Assembly: GCA_004799545.1 (NCBI GenBank)
Contig: SSMU01000023.1
Span: 1-64,000, forward strand
DNA from: Phenylobacterium sp.
GTDB lineage: Bacteria; Pseudomonadota; Alphaproteobacteria; Caulobacterales; Caulobacteraceae
Direction: 5' to 3'
DNA length: 64,000 nt
The notes under the pieces: model-generated
What the model saw: only the letters and a program-made list of their open reading frames with translations
The model's database searches: none
Told to the model about the DNA's origin: nothing
Program-made: the position numbers and the translations under genes
Shown: positions 7,959-16,828 of the stretch, piece after piece
Layout of the letters: each line of letters opens with the position of its first letter
Numbering within the stretch: the stretch's first letter is position 1

Positions 7959-9977
7959 TTGGACGTCATCTTCACCATCGTCTCGCGTAATTACGCCGCC
8001 CAGGCCGCGACGCTCATGCAGAGCCTCGCCGTGGCCGAGCCCGCGGCGCGCCGGGTGGTGATCGCCACGGACGGCCCGATACCGAGCCTTGAGCCCCTCG
8101 CCGAGGTGATCGCCGCCGCCGACCTCGACGCACCCTATGCGGCGATGACGGTCTATTACGACGCCCTGGAGCTCAACACCGCGGTCAAGCCCGCGGCCTT
8201 CCGCCGGCTGCTCGCCGAGGGCGGGTCGGTCACCTACCTGGATCCGGACATCTATGTCTTCCGCCCGCTGGACGAGGTCCGCGCGGCGCTGCAGGGCGCC
8301 GAGCTGGCGCTCACCCCCCACCTCACCCGGCCGCTGGCCGGCGAGGCCATGCCCAACGACCAGACGATCCTGCGCTCCGGGGTCTACAACCTGGGCTTCA
8401 TGGCGGCGCGGCCGGAGCCCAAGGTGCTGGCGCTGGTCGACTGGTGGGCCGAGCGCTGCCGGTTCGACTGCCGGGTGGACTTCGAGGCGGGCCTGTTCAC
8501 CGACCAGCGCTGGATGGATCTGGCGCCGGGCTTCGTCGACCGGCTGGCGATCCTGCGCCAACCCACCCTCAACCTCGCCTACTGGAACCTGGAAGGCCGC
8601 AGCCTCGCCAGGCGCGCGGAGGGCTGGACGGTGGACGGCCAGCCGCTCGGCTTCTTCCACTTCTCCGGCTTCGACCCCGCCCGCCCCGACGTGCTCTCCA
8701 AACACCAGGATCGGATCCGCGTTGCGCCCGGTTCGCCGCTCGCCGAGTTGCTCGATCAATACGGCGCCGCCCTCACGGCCAACGGCCACGCGGCGGCCAG
8801 CGCCACCCCCTACGCCTACGACCGGTTCCCCTCCGGCCGGCCGGTCAGCAAGACGATGCGCGAGCAGGCCCGGTGGGCGGCGCGGACCGGCGAGACCTTC
8901 GACGGCCTGACCGACGCCACCGAGGCGCGGCTCAACGCGCCGCAGGACGCGGTGCGCCGCGAGGCCGATCCCGAGGTGTGGCGCGAGCCGCCCTGGCGCG
9001 GTCCGGCCCGCGAGGCGCTGGAGTGGCTGCGCGGGGTGACCGCGAACGGCCGGCCGCGGGCCCTGGCCGCCATGCTGGCCGCCCGCGCCGACCTCAGGGC
9101 CCGCTTCGGACGCAACGAGGGCGCCCTGCTCGCCTGGTGCCTGGGGGTGGAGGCGGCGGCCGGCCGGTTCGACTGCGCCCTGCTGCCCGATATGACGATC
9201 GCCGCCTTCGCGGACGACCGCTCGCCCCTGCTGCAGGCCGCCCGGTTCGCGGCCCCCGACGCCACCGCCGTGAAGCAGCAGATCTCCGCCGAGTTCGGCC
9301 TGGCCGAGCGCGCCCGCTGGCCCGAGCCGCTGGTCAGGATCCTGCGCAAGAAGCGGCTGGCGCCCGTCGAGGGCCGGCCCGCGCCGTTGATCCGCCTGTT
9401 CGTGGACATCTGGGAGAGCCGCACGGACCTGCAGCGCCAGTTCCCGCTGCGCACGGCCTTGGAGCGGCTGCGGTTCCTGCGTTGGCTGGCCGGCGGCGGG
9501 CTCACCGAATACGACGTGGCCTTCGAGCACCTGCCGGCCGCCGTGCGGCGACGCCCGGAGATGCAGCTGGCGCGCTGGTCGGTGGGCGCGGCGGCGACGG
9601 CGCTCCCGGCGCGCGGCGCTCCCGCGGCCGAGCTGTGGGTCGTCGAAACCGCCGAGGAAGCGCGCGAGGCGGCGGCCGACCGGCTGGTCTACGAGGCGGC
9701 GACGGGCCGGTTCGTCGGGCCCGGCGGCGCGGCCGCGGCGCCGAGCGCCGTGGAGCTCGTCCAGTTCCTCACCGCGCCGGCCCTGGTCGCCGCCGACGCC
9801 ATCGCCCTGCACGCCGCAGGTGTCCGCTGGGCCCGGGCGGCGGGCGTCTGGGACGCCGCGACCATCGCGGCCCTGACCGAGGACAGCGTGGCCCTGGGCT
9901 TCGTCGACGAGGTGTGGGGGGCCGACCGCGACGACCTGTTCCGCCCCACTCGCAGCCGGCCGATGGTCGCGGCGTGA
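7959..9977 (+). CDS. Large glycosyltransferase-like protein with GT-A N-terminal domain
   Basis: A 672-residue protein. The first ~270 residues read as a nucleotide-sugar transferase domain: FTIVSRNYAAQAATLMQSL at the start, then VTYLDPDIYVFRPLD, which supplies the DxD-like metal site, and later GFFHFSGFDP. The remaining ~400 residues are Ala/Arg-rich and I do not recognise them. No ATG is suitable; TTG 7959 is chosen because it starts immediately before the conserved first strand. An in-frame ATG at 7713 lies inside the ATPase gene and is rejected. Its stop overlaps the GTG start of the next transferase (GTGA), so the two are coupled. Confidence 0.75.
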   Translation: MDVIFTIVSRNYAAQAATLMQSLAVAEPAARRVVIATDGPIPSLEPLAEVIAAADLDAPYAAMTVYYDALELNTAVKPAAFRRLLAEGGSVTYLDPDIYVFRPLDEVRAALQGAELALTPHLTRPLAGEAMPNDQTILRSGVYNLGFMAARPEPKVLALVDWWAERCRFDCRVDFEAGLFTDQRWMDLAPGFVDRLAILRQPTLNLAYWNLEGRSLARRAEGWTVDGQPLGFFHFSGFDPARPDVLSKHQDRIRVAPGSPLAELLDQYGAALTANGHAAASATPYAYDRFPSGRPVSKTMREQARWAARTGETFDGLTDATEARLNAPQDAVRREADPEVWREPPWRGPAREALEWLRGVTANGRPRALAAMLAARADLRARFGRNEGALLAWCLGVEAAAGRFDCALLPDMTIAAFADDRSPLLQAARFAAPDATAVKQQISAEFGLAERARWPEPLVRILRKKRLAPVEGRPAPLIRLFVDIWESRTDLQRQFPLRTALERLRFLRWLAGGGLTEYDVAFEHLPAAVRRRPEMQLARWSVGAAATALPARGAPAAELWVVETAEEAREAAADRLVYEAATGRFVGPGGAAAAPSAVELVQFLTAPALVAADAIALHAAGVRWARAAGVWDAATIAALTEDSVALGFVDEVWGADRDDLFRPTRSRPMVAA

Positions 9978-11197
9978 GCGCGCTCACCCTGGCGCGCGCC
10001 GTCTGGCGGCTGGCGGCGCCCAGGCGCCTGCGGCTGAAGCTGGCCCCGACGCTCGACCGCCGCCTGAAGGACTATGTGCGCGCCGGCGCGCGGCGACCGC
10101 ATGGCTCGGACAACACCGAAGGCCCCATCAGGATCGTCGGTTACTTCTCCGGCGACCACGGCATCGCCGCCTCGGCCAAGCTGGCGGCGCGGGCCTTCGA
10201 GACGCTGGGCGTGCCGGTCGAGCGGGTCGACGCCACCCACGCCAAGCTCGGCTGGACACCGAAGACCGCGCCCCTGGAGCCGGCGGCCGCCTGGATCTTC
10301 CATCTCAACGCCCCGGAGCTGCTGGCCGAGCTGGCCACGCTCGGCCCACGCCGGGTGATCGGCCCGCGCTACGGCGTCTGGGCCTGGGAGCTGCCAGTCG
10401 CCCCGGCGGGTTGGCGCAAGGACGCGGCGCTGCTCGATGAGGTCTGGGCGCCCAGCCGCTACACGGCGCTGGCCTTCGCCGAGGTCGGCGCGCCGGTTCG
10501 TGTGACCCCGCACCCGCTGTTCCTTGACGACTACCGCGACGTGACGCCGGCGCCGCGCCGGGCGGCCTTCCAGGCGGTGGCGCTGTTCGACTTCAACTCC
10601 TCGGCGGCGCGCAAGAACCCGCAGGGCGTGATCGAGGCCTTCCGCCGGGCGTTCGACGACGACGCCTCGGCCGAGCTGACCATCAAGACCCAGAACGGCC
10701 ACGGCTTTCCCGACCTGCTGGCGGCTCTGCGCGCCGAGGCGCCCGCCAATGTGCGGATCGTCGACGAGACCTGGCCCTACGCCGAGGTGAAGGCGTTGAT
10801 CGCCGGGTCCGATGCCTTGATCTCCCTGCATCGGGCGGAGGGCTTCGGCCTGGCGCCTGCCGAGGCCCTGGCGCTGGGCTGCCCGGTGGTGGCGACCGCC
10901 TATTCCGGCGTGCTCGACTTCCTGGACGCGACCAACGCCCTCCTGGTCCCCTATCGCGACGTGCCGGTCGACGACCCGCAAGGGATCTACACCTGCAAGG
11001 GCGCGACCTGGGCCGAGCCCGACGTGGAAGCCGCCGCCGCCGCGCTCAGGCGGCTGCGGGCGGACCCCGGGCTGGGGGCCAGGCTCGCCGCGGCCGGCCG
11101 ACGGACGGTGGCCGAACGGCTGACCCCGGAGGCCTGGTTCAAGACCCTGCCGGAGAAGGTCCAGGCAGCGGCGCTTCGGCTGAAGGCCGCCGGCTGA
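9974..11197 (+). CDS. GT4-type glycosyltransferase
   Basis: A 407-residue GT-B enzyme. IRIVGYFSGDHGIAASAKLA starts the N-terminal Rossmann domain. The C-terminal donor-binding domain has the usual order: LFDFNSSAARKNPQGVIEAF, then ALISLHRAEGFGLAPAEAL, which contains the E-x7-E retaining-transferase motif. GTG 9974 overlaps the preceding stop (GTGA), and the upstream continuation of this frame is antisense shadow inside the previous gene. It converges with the lipoprotein gene 4 bp downstream. The sugar and acceptor cannot be told from sequence. Confidence 0.85.
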   Translation: MSALTLARAVWRLAAPRRLRLKLAPTLDRRLKDYVRAGARRPHGSDNTEGPIRIVGYFSGDHGIAASAKLAARAFETLGVPVERVDATHAKLGWTPKTAPLEPAAAWIFHLNAPELLAELATLGPRRVIGPRYGVWAWELPVAPAGWRKDAALLDEVWAPSRYTALAFAEVGAPVRVTPHPLFLDDYRDVTPAPRRAAFQAVALFDFNSSAARKNPQGVIEAFRRAFDDDASAELTIKTQNGHGFPDLLAALRAEAPANVRIVDETWPYAEVKALIAGSDALISLHRAEGFGLAPAEALALGCPVVATAYSGVLDFLDATNALLVPYRDVPVDDPQGIYTCKGATWAEPDVEAAAAALRRLRADPGLGARLAAAGRRTVAERLTPEAWFKTLPEKVQAAALRLKAAG

Positions 11198-11201
11198 AAC
11201 C

Positions 11202-11702
11202 CTACTTGTAGGTCGGCGCGCCGTTGGCGAGCGGCGGCGCTCCGCAGTGGCCGGCCCGGGCCTGCACCACGTAGAACAGGGCTCGGCCCTGGGCGAAGCT
11301 GTAGTGCTCGGCCAGCGGATTGGTGGTCTGGCCGTTCACCAGGCTGGGCGCCTCGCCGCCGCCGGCGGTCCCGCTCGACAGCGACTGCTGGTTCCAGCCG
11401 GTGAGTTCGGAGGAGCAGGCGGCGAGCGTCGCGTCGGCCACCATGTTGGCCGGATCCGACGAGGCGGCGAGCGCATAGCCCCAGCGGTGCAGGCAGTCGT
11501 CCAGAGACGCGCTGGGATCGCCCATCGGCGCGGCGGGCAGGGCATTGGCGGGCGTCGCCGCGGCCGTGCTGGCGGACGTCGTCGTGAACGGCTTGCAGAC
11601 CCCGTTGGCGGCGGCCAGGCCGTGGCCGTTGTCGCTACAGGCCGTAAGACCCAGGGCGGCGAGGGCCGCGGCGGCGATCAGCTGGGGGGATTTCATGTTC
11701 AT
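11202..11702 (-). CDS. Predicted lipoprotein of unknown function
   Basis: A 166-residue protein with a short signal peptide ending in the lipobox LTAC (Cys near residue 22), so it should be lipidated and membrane-anchored. Ala/Thr/Ser-rich linker follows, then a globular part with four further cysteines that could form disulfides (GVCKPF, LDDCLHRWGYALA, LAACSSEL, GHCGAPP). ATG 11702 overlaps the stop of the upstream small secreted protein (ATGA), so the two are coupled; a second ATG lies two codons later. I do not recognise the family. Confidence 0.7.
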   Translation of the reverse strand: MNMKSPQLIAAAALAALGLTACSDNGHGLAAANGVCKPFTTTSASTAAATPANALPAAPMGDPSASLDDCLHRWGYALAASSDPANMVADATLAACSSELTGWNQQSLSSGTAGGGEAPSLVNGQTTNPLAEHYSFAQGRALFYVVQARAGHCGAPPLANGAPTYK

Positions 11703-11992
11703 TCGCAGACCTGTTCCTGAGCGTAGACCCGCCGTCCGGCCTGGTCGTGGTAGGACCGCGTCACCTTGCGGCAGGACGCGCTGGTGTTGACCGCGTAGCG
11801 CGGGTCGCCGGCATAGGCGGGGGCCGCGTCGCTGGGGGTCGTAGCGTAGCGGTCGCAGCTGGTCCGCGATGGGCTGGCGGCGCCCACCGCCCGGCGGTCA
11901 TGCGCCGCCGTTTCGCAACGGGAACGCGCCTCGGCGGCGGACGAGGCGGCGACCGCGAGCGTCAGGCCCGCGGCGAACAGGATACGGCGCAT
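11699..11992 (-). CDS. Small secreted cysteine-containing protein, unknown function
   Basis: A 97-residue protein with a clear signal peptide (MRRILFAAGLTLAVAASSAA, likely cleavage after AEA). The mature part has four cysteines and many Arg, Asp and Tyr residues. ATG 11992 is the natural start; the frame is open further upstream but encodes Arg/Gly-rich shadow. It is coupled to the lipoprotein gene by an ATGA overlap, so both are probably exported together and may act in the envelope. No family recognised. Confidence 0.65.
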   Translation of the reverse strand: MRRILFAAGLTLAVAASSAAEARSRCETAAHDRRAVGAASPSRTSCDRYATTPSDAAPAYAGDPRYAVNTSASCRKVTRSYHDQAGRRVYAQEQVCE

Positions 11993-12081
11993 GCATCTCT
12001 CCCTCGGCTGCGGCCTCACGCCACGAGGCCGACGGGAGGAAACGTCTGAGACCGAGGTTTGGTGGCGCCGCTTGTTGCGCC

Positions 12082-13746
12082 TTAAGTCGGCCAGTCGACG
12101 AAGCCCTGCTTCGCCAGCCACATGACCCCCAACTCGATGAGGCGCCGGCGGTCCGGCGGGAAGGCCAACACCACGTCGCGCAGGGTCATCGCCTCCCGCG
12201 CCGCGAGCTTGCGGACCACCTCGGCGCACTCCTCCAGCGAGGCGCGCCAGTAGCCGAAGGCCTGGTCGAGCTCGACCTCGCGGGTGTCCAGCACGTCCTG
12301 GGGGGTGACGCCGGGCGGCACGCTGAGCGGGGTGTCCAGCGCCGCGCTGCGGGTGGCGAACCCGGCGAAGGCCGCATAGGGATCGTCCTTCACCGGATTG
12401 GCGCGGAGCCGGGTGGCGACGTCCGGCGCGGCGGCGCGGATCGCGGCCATCTCCTCGATCAGGGCGCGGTACTGGCCCACCACCACCGGCCAGTCGAAGG
12501 TGTCGGCGGCCCGCGCCCGGCCGGCCTGGCCCATCCTGCGGCGCAGCTCCGGCGAGCGGATCAGCTCCGCCAGGGCCTCGGCCGCGCGGCCCACGTGGAC
12601 GGCGGTGAACTGCGCCACGGTGCCGACGTAGCTCTGGTAGCTCTCCATCTCCATGACGTGGCGGGCGATCATGGTCGGCCCCAGCCCGCCGGCCGGCCCC
12701 AGCAGGGTGGGGATCAGGAAGCCCTCGGCGCCGTGGCGGACGGTGAAGCGGTAGCCGTCCCAGTCGCTGACCACCACCGGCAGGCCCGCGGCCATGGCCT
12801 CGATCGGGGTGATGCCGAAGGTCTCCTGGATGTTGTCCACCAGCGACAGGAAGACGTCGCCGGACGCCCAGACCTCGCCCAGCAGCTCGCGGTCGTTGCC
12901 GTTGACGAACTGGATCTTCACGTCGGGCGCGGTCAGCCGGGCGGCGTTCTCATAACGCCCGCGGTCGGCCTCGGTGGGAAACCAGCCGGCCATCACGAAG
13001 TGGAGCGTCTTGCCGATGATCTGCGCCGCCCGCTGCAGCGCGCGGAACATCGGCTGCGGGAAGGCCTTCTCGAAGAACGACAGCCGGCCGACCCAGAGGA
13101 CCATCACGTCGTCGTCCGCGAGCCCCAGTTCCGCCCGGCGCCGCGCCCGCACCTCCGGCCGATCGGCGAGCGCCGCCATGGCCGGGGCGTCGACGCCCAG
13201 CGGCACGATCGGCAGGGCGGGCAGCGCCGGCGGCCGGCCGCCGGTGCGCTCGGCGAGGTAGTCCCCCCATTCGCTGAGCATCGTCGTCACGGCGTCGCGC
13301 ACGCTGGGCGAGGTGCAGATCAGCGCGTCCCAGGGATGCAGGGGACCCAGGTGGGCGTTGGCGATGATCTGGCGGATGAACGGCGGGGCGAGGGTGTGGA
13401 GCAGGCCGAGCAGGCTGTAACCCCGGTCGCCCACCGCGCGGCGGCGCATCCAGGCCAGCTCGTAGAGGTCCGGCTGGCCGCGCAACAGGGCCCCGGCCCG
13501 CAGCGGCAGCTCAGAGTTGAGGATCGAGGCGCTGCCGATCTGGGTCGGCGTGCGGTCGTCGCCCAGCAGCGAGCTGCGCAACTGAGCCGCGTCACCGGGC
13601 TTGGCGCTGAGTATGTCCACGGCCTCGAAGCCGCCGTGCCGCGCCAGGGCGCGGAACAACTCGAGGTTGGCCACGTCCTTGCCGAACGGGTTCTCCTTCA
13701 GCGCGATGATGCCTGGCGGATGGTAGATCGAGAGGCGTCCGGCCAC
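12082..13746 (-). CDS. GT4-like glycosyltransferase, long form
   Basis: A 554-residue protein starting at GTG 13746. The GT-B C-terminal domain is clear: VMVLWVGRLSFFEKAFP, HFVMAGWFPTEADRG, then VFLSLVDNIQETFGITPIEA, where the two glutamates of the retaining E-x7-E motif are seen (ETFGITPIE). A ~130-residue tail after the transferase domain is unassigned. It is transcribed divergently from the TPR-GT9 gene at 13876. Predicted to add a sugar to the locus glycan; donor unknown. Confidence 0.83.
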   Translation of the reverse strand: MAGRLSIYHPPGIIALKENPFGKDVANLELFRALARHGGFEAVDILSAKPGDAAQLRSSLLGDDRTPTQIGSASILNSELPLRAGALLRGQPDLYELAWMRRRAVGDRGYSLLGLLHTLAPPFIRQIIANAHLGPLHPWDALICTSPSVRDAVTTMLSEWGDYLAERTGGRPPALPALPIVPLGVDAPAMAALADRPEVRARRRAELGLADDDVMVLWVGRLSFFEKAFPQPMFRALQRAAQIIGKTLHFVMAGWFPTEADRGRYENAARLTAPDVKIQFVNGNDRELLGEVWASGDVFLSLVDNIQETFGITPIEAMAAGLPVVVSDWDGYRFTVRHGAEGFLIPTLLGPAGGLGPTMIARHVMEMESYQSYVGTVAQFTAVHVGRAAEALAELIRSPELRRRMGQAGRARAADTFDWPVVVGQYRALIEEMAAIRAAAPDVATRLRANPVKDDPYAAFAGFATRSAALDTPLSVPPGVTPQDVLDTREVELDQAFGYWRASLEECAEVVRKLAAREAMTLRDVVLAFPPDRRRLIELGVMWLAKQGFVDWPT

Positions 13747-13875
13747 GTCAAATCCCGGGCGTTGGGTGCATCAGGTCTCCGAAAGCGCCGGCGGATCGCC
13801 GCACGCTGCTCCCGCCAAGTGAATATCCAGGCTAGATAGCAGGCCAATTTCCCCCACGCGAGGCGCCGACGAGCT

Positions 13876-15102
13876 TTGAGCGAGACGAATCCCTCCGACG
13901 CCCCGTCTCCCTCCGACCCCTCGTCGCCGGACGCCGCCTTCGCCCAGGCCGCCGAGCTGCAGCGGACCGGCGCCTACCCCGAGGCAGCGGACGCCTTTCG
14001 CCGGCTGGCGCGCGAGACGCTGACCCTCAATGTGGCGACCAACCTGGGCGCCTGCCTGATCGAGACCGCCGAGTTCGACGAGGCGGAGCACTGGCTGCTG
14101 ACCGCCGCGCGCCATCGGCCGACCGAGCCGGTCCTGCGCCGGCTGCTGGGCAACCTCTACGTCGAGATGGGCCAGATGGAGCGGGCCGAGGTGGAATACC
14201 GCACCGGCCTCGCCTTCCGGCCGCAGGACGCCGGCTGCGAGCTGGCGCTCGCCGGGCTCCTGCTGTCGCTCGGCCGCTATGCGGAGGGCTGGCCGCTGCA
14301 GGAGGCGCGCGCGGGGTTGAACCCCGGCGTGGTGCCGCCGGTGGAGGTCTCCTTCCCGGAGTGGCAGGGCGAGCCGCTCGACGGGCGCTCGATCCTGGTC
14401 TGGTACGAGCAGGGGCTGGGCGACCAGATCCAGATGTGCCGGTTCGCCCAGGAGTTGAAGGCGCGCGGCGCGGCGCACGTGGCGCTGGGCTGCCGGCCGG
14501 TGCTGGCCGACCTCCTGGCCACCGCGCCCGGCGTCGACGAGATCGTCCCCGCGCCGCGCGGCGAGACGGTGCGCATCCGCGACTACGACGTCTGGAGCCG
14601 CTACTTCTCGCTGCCGGCCCGGCTCGGGACCACCCTGCAGACCCTTCCGACCGCGCCCTACCTCTCGGCCCGCCCCGACCGGCGCGCACGCTGGAGCGGC
14701 GCCTCGGGCGTGGGGATCGCCTGGCGGGCCAGCCCCACCGGCTTCAACGCCCGCAACAAGAACGTGCCCGACGATCTCGCCCGCCGGCTGCTCGATCTGG
14801 GGGCCACGAGCCTGCACCCGGAGGACACCGGCGTCGCCGACTTCGCCGACACCGCCGCCATCATCGAGCGGCTCGACCTGGTGATCTCCATCGACACCTC
14901 GGTGGCCCATCTGGCCGGCGCCATGGGCAAGCCCTGCTGGACGCTGCTGCCGCGCCTGCACTGCGACTGGCGCTGGCTGCGTGAGCGCACCGACAGCCCC
15001 TGGTACCCCTCGATGCGGCTCTATCGGCAGACGGAAGTGGGCGACTGGACGCGTGTCATCGATGAGGTCGCGCGCGACCTGCAGGCGAGGAGCGCCGCGT
15101 GA
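13876..15102 (+). CDS. TPR-GT9 fusion protein, paralogue 1
   Basis: A 408-residue protein starting at TTG 13876. Residues ~20-140 are tetratricopeptide repeats (AAELQRTGAYPEAADAFRRL; LLGNLYVEMGQMERAEVEY). The rest resembles the GT9/heptosyltransferase fold: ILVWYEQGLGDQIQMCRFA, a central SVGIAW-like strand (GVGIAWRASPTG), and the donor-site block LDLVISIDTSVAHLAGAMGKPCW. The same architecture occurs at 15633 and 16829. TPR-transferase fusions such as Caulobacter FlmG glycosylate flagellin, so a protein-glycosylation role is possible, but the acceptor here is unknown. Its stop overlaps the GTG start of the next gene. Confidence 0.83.
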   Translation: MSETNPSDAPSPSDPSSPDAAFAQAAELQRTGAYPEAADAFRRLARETLTLNVATNLGACLIETAEFDEAEHWLLTAARHRPTEPVLRRLLGNLYVEMGQMERAEVEYRTGLAFRPQDAGCELALAGLLLSLGRYAEGWPLQEARAGLNPGVVPPVEVSFPEWQGEPLDGRSILVWYEQGLGDQIQMCRFAQELKARGAAHVALGCRPVLADLLATAPGVDEIVPAPRGETVRIRDYDVWSRYFSLPARLGTTLQTLPTAPYLSARPDRRARWSGASGVGIAWRASPTGFNARNKNVPDDLARRLLDLGATSLHPEDTGVADFADTAAIIERLDLVISIDTSVAHLAGAMGKPCWTLLPRLHCDWRWLRERTDSPWYPSMRLYRQTEVGDWTRVIDEVARDLQARSAA

Positions 15103-15494
15103 GAAGCTTGACCCTTGGGCTGCTGCTGGCGATCTGCGCCGCCCCGGCCATGGCGGGGGCCGATCCGGCGCCCCCAGCCGCCGTCCCGAGCGCGGCGCCA
15201 GACGCCGCTCCGGCCCCGCCGCCGAAGAAGTTGGAAGGCGTGGTGGTCGAGGGCAAGCGCAAGCCGCCCAAATGCGGGGCGAAGGACGCGGTCTGCATCG
15301 CCGCCGTCATCACCGAGCTGAAGACCCGCTATCCGGAGCAGCTGAAGGTCTGGTGCTTCCGCCAGAAGATGGACGAGATGCGCAACGCCCTGAACGCCGA
15401 AGCCTTCGCCGGACCGGACAACCCCGGCGGCGGCGCGAGCTACAACATCTCCCAGGCCACCGTGATCAAGACGGTGTGCACAGCGACGAAGTGA
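15099..15494 (+). CDS. Small secreted protein of unknown function
   Basis: A 131-residue protein with a signal peptide (MRSLTLGLLLAICAAPAMAG) and a Pro/Ala-rich linker. The compact C-terminal part has four cysteines (PPKCGAKDAVCIAAVITELK, VWCFRQKMDEM, TVCTATK). It starts at GTG 15099, overlapping the previous stop (GTGA), so it is coupled to the TPR-GT9 gene. No family recognised; exported and probably disulfide-bonded. Confidence 0.7.
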   Translation: MRSLTLGLLLAICAAPAMAGADPAPPAAVPSAAPDAAPAPPPKKLEGVVVEGKRKPPKCGAKDAVCIAAVITELKTRYPEQLKVWCFRQKMDEMRNALNAEAFAGPDNPGGGASYNISQATVIKTVCTATK

Positions 15495-15505
15495 TCGGGG
15501 GAAAT

Positions 15506-15582
15506 TGGCGCGCCCGGAACGATTCGAACGTCCGACCCTCAGATTCGTAGTCTGATGCTCTATCCAGCTGAGCTACGGGCGC
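15506..15582 (-). tRNA. tRNA-Arg (anticodon ACG)
   Basis: Read on the minus strand, the acceptor stem GCGCCCG pairs with CGGGCGC. The D arm is GCTC/GAGC, the anticodon stem TCAGA/TCTGA encloses CTACGAA (anticodon ACG), and the T arm is GGACG-TTCGAAT-CGTTC. The discriminator is G and CCA is encoded at 15506-15508. The total is 77 nt with all arms pairing. The ACG anticodon is normally edited to ICG and reads CGU/CGC/CGA. It lies between two TPR-GT9 genes. Confidence 0.97.
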
Positions 15583-15632
15583 GCGCCGCCTATCAGGCGA
15601 GGGCGGGTATCTAGCGACCGCGGGCGGCGGTT

Positions 15633-16823
15633 TCAACTGCCGAATTGCGCGCGCCAGGCTTCCGCGACCGCCGCGATCGGGCTCGCCCAGTCCCCGAAGG
15701 TCGGTTGGCGGAACAGGCGGTGCTGGGGATACCAGGGGCTGTCCTCGCGGTCCTGCAGCCAGCGCCAGTCGGTGCGGAACCAGGGCAGCAGCAGCCAGCA
15801 GGGTTTGCCGAGCGCACCGGCCAGATGGCCGATGGCGGTGTCCACCGTCACCACCAGGTCGAGCTGCTCGACCATGGCCGCGAGGTCGGCGAAGTCGCCC
15901 TCCGCCTGGGTGAGGTCGATGAGGTTCGCGCCGGCCTCGGCCAGGGGTTTGAGCAGGTCCTTGGACGGTAGGGAGCGATGGCGGTCGGCGCCGTGGGTGG
16001 GCCGGCCGCGCCAGACGACGCCCACCCCGCCCTTCGGCGCGAAGCCTCGCCACTGCGCGCGGCGGTCGGCCGGGGCTGCGAGATAGGGCGCGGACGGCAG
16101 GGTTTCGAGGGTCGTTCCCAGCCGGCCGGGGATGGAGAGCAGCAGGCTCCAGGCGTCGGTGGGCGGCAGGACCAGGTCCATCCACTGGTCGAGCAGGCCG
16201 ACGCCGAGGCCCGCGAACAGCGGCGTGAGATTGGGCGGGGCGACCAGGGTGACCTCCGCGCCCAGGTCGCGCAGCACGGGGGCGAAGCGGGCGAACTGGA
16301 TCTGGTCGCCGAACCCCTGCTCGGGCCAGATCAGCAGGCGGCGGCCGGCCAGGGCCTCGCCCAGCCACTCGCCCGGCAGGGCCAGGCGCTCGGCGTTCTG
16401 GCCCGCCACCTGGCTGCGGGCCTCGTAGAACGGCCAGGCGCGGGCGTAGTCGCCTAGGCCCAGGTGAAGGTAGCCGAGCGCCAGCCGCACCTTGGGGTCG
16501 CGCGGCTCTAGCCGGAGCGCCTGCAGGTAGGCGGCCTCGGCTTCGGCCCAGCGGCGGGTCATGTGGAAGAAGCGGCCGAGGTGGTAGTGCGCCCAGGCCG
16601 CCTCGGGGACCAGGGCCACAGCTTGGCGCACCTCGCGCTCCGCGGCCTCGAAAGCGCCGAGCTCCAGAAGGGTGGCGGCATGGTTGGCGTGGGCCTCGGC
16701 GCTCTGCGGCGCGGCGCGCGCGACCTCCGCCCAGAGCGCGGCCGCCTCGGCGAGCCGGCCGGCGGTCTGCAGCTCGCCGGCGCGCATGAACTCGGCAAGG
16801 AGGTTGTCTTGGGTCAGCCGCAT
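15633..16823 (-). CDS. TPR-GT9 fusion protein, paralogue 2
   Basis: A 396-residue protein of the same build as the genes at 13876 and 16829. N-terminal TPRs (AGELQTAGRLAEAAALWAEV; HYHLGRFFHMTRRWAEAEAA; LALGYLHLGLGDYARAWPFY) are followed by the GT9-like domain with LLIWPEQGFGDQIQFARFAP, GVGVVWRGRPTHGADRHRS and LDLVVTVDTAIGHLAGALGK. The ATG at 16823 lies only 5 bp from the ATG of the divergent paralogue at 16829. The two are nearly back-to-back copies, and each 5' regulatory region must overlap the other's coding sequence unless one start is misplaced. Confidence 0.85.
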   Translation of the reverse strand: MRLTQDNLLAEFMRAGELQTAGRLAEAAALWAEVARAAPQSAEAHANHAATLLELGAFEAAEREVRQAVALVPEAAWAHYHLGRFFHMTRRWAEAEAAYLQALRLEPRDPKVRLALGYLHLGLGDYARAWPFYEARSQVAGQNAERLALPGEWLGEALAGRRLLIWPEQGFGDQIQFARFAPVLRDLGAEVTLVAPPNLTPLFAGLGVGLLDQWMDLVLPPTDAWSLLLSIPGRLGTTLETLPSAPYLAAPADRRAQWRGFAPKGGVGVVWRGRPTHGADRHRSLPSKDLLKPLAEAGANLIDLTQAEGDFADLAAMVEQLDLVVTVDTAIGHLAGALGKPCWLLLPWFRTDWRWLQDREDSPWYPQHRLFRQPTFGDWASPIAAVAEAWRAQFGS

Positions 16824-16828
16824 GGGCC

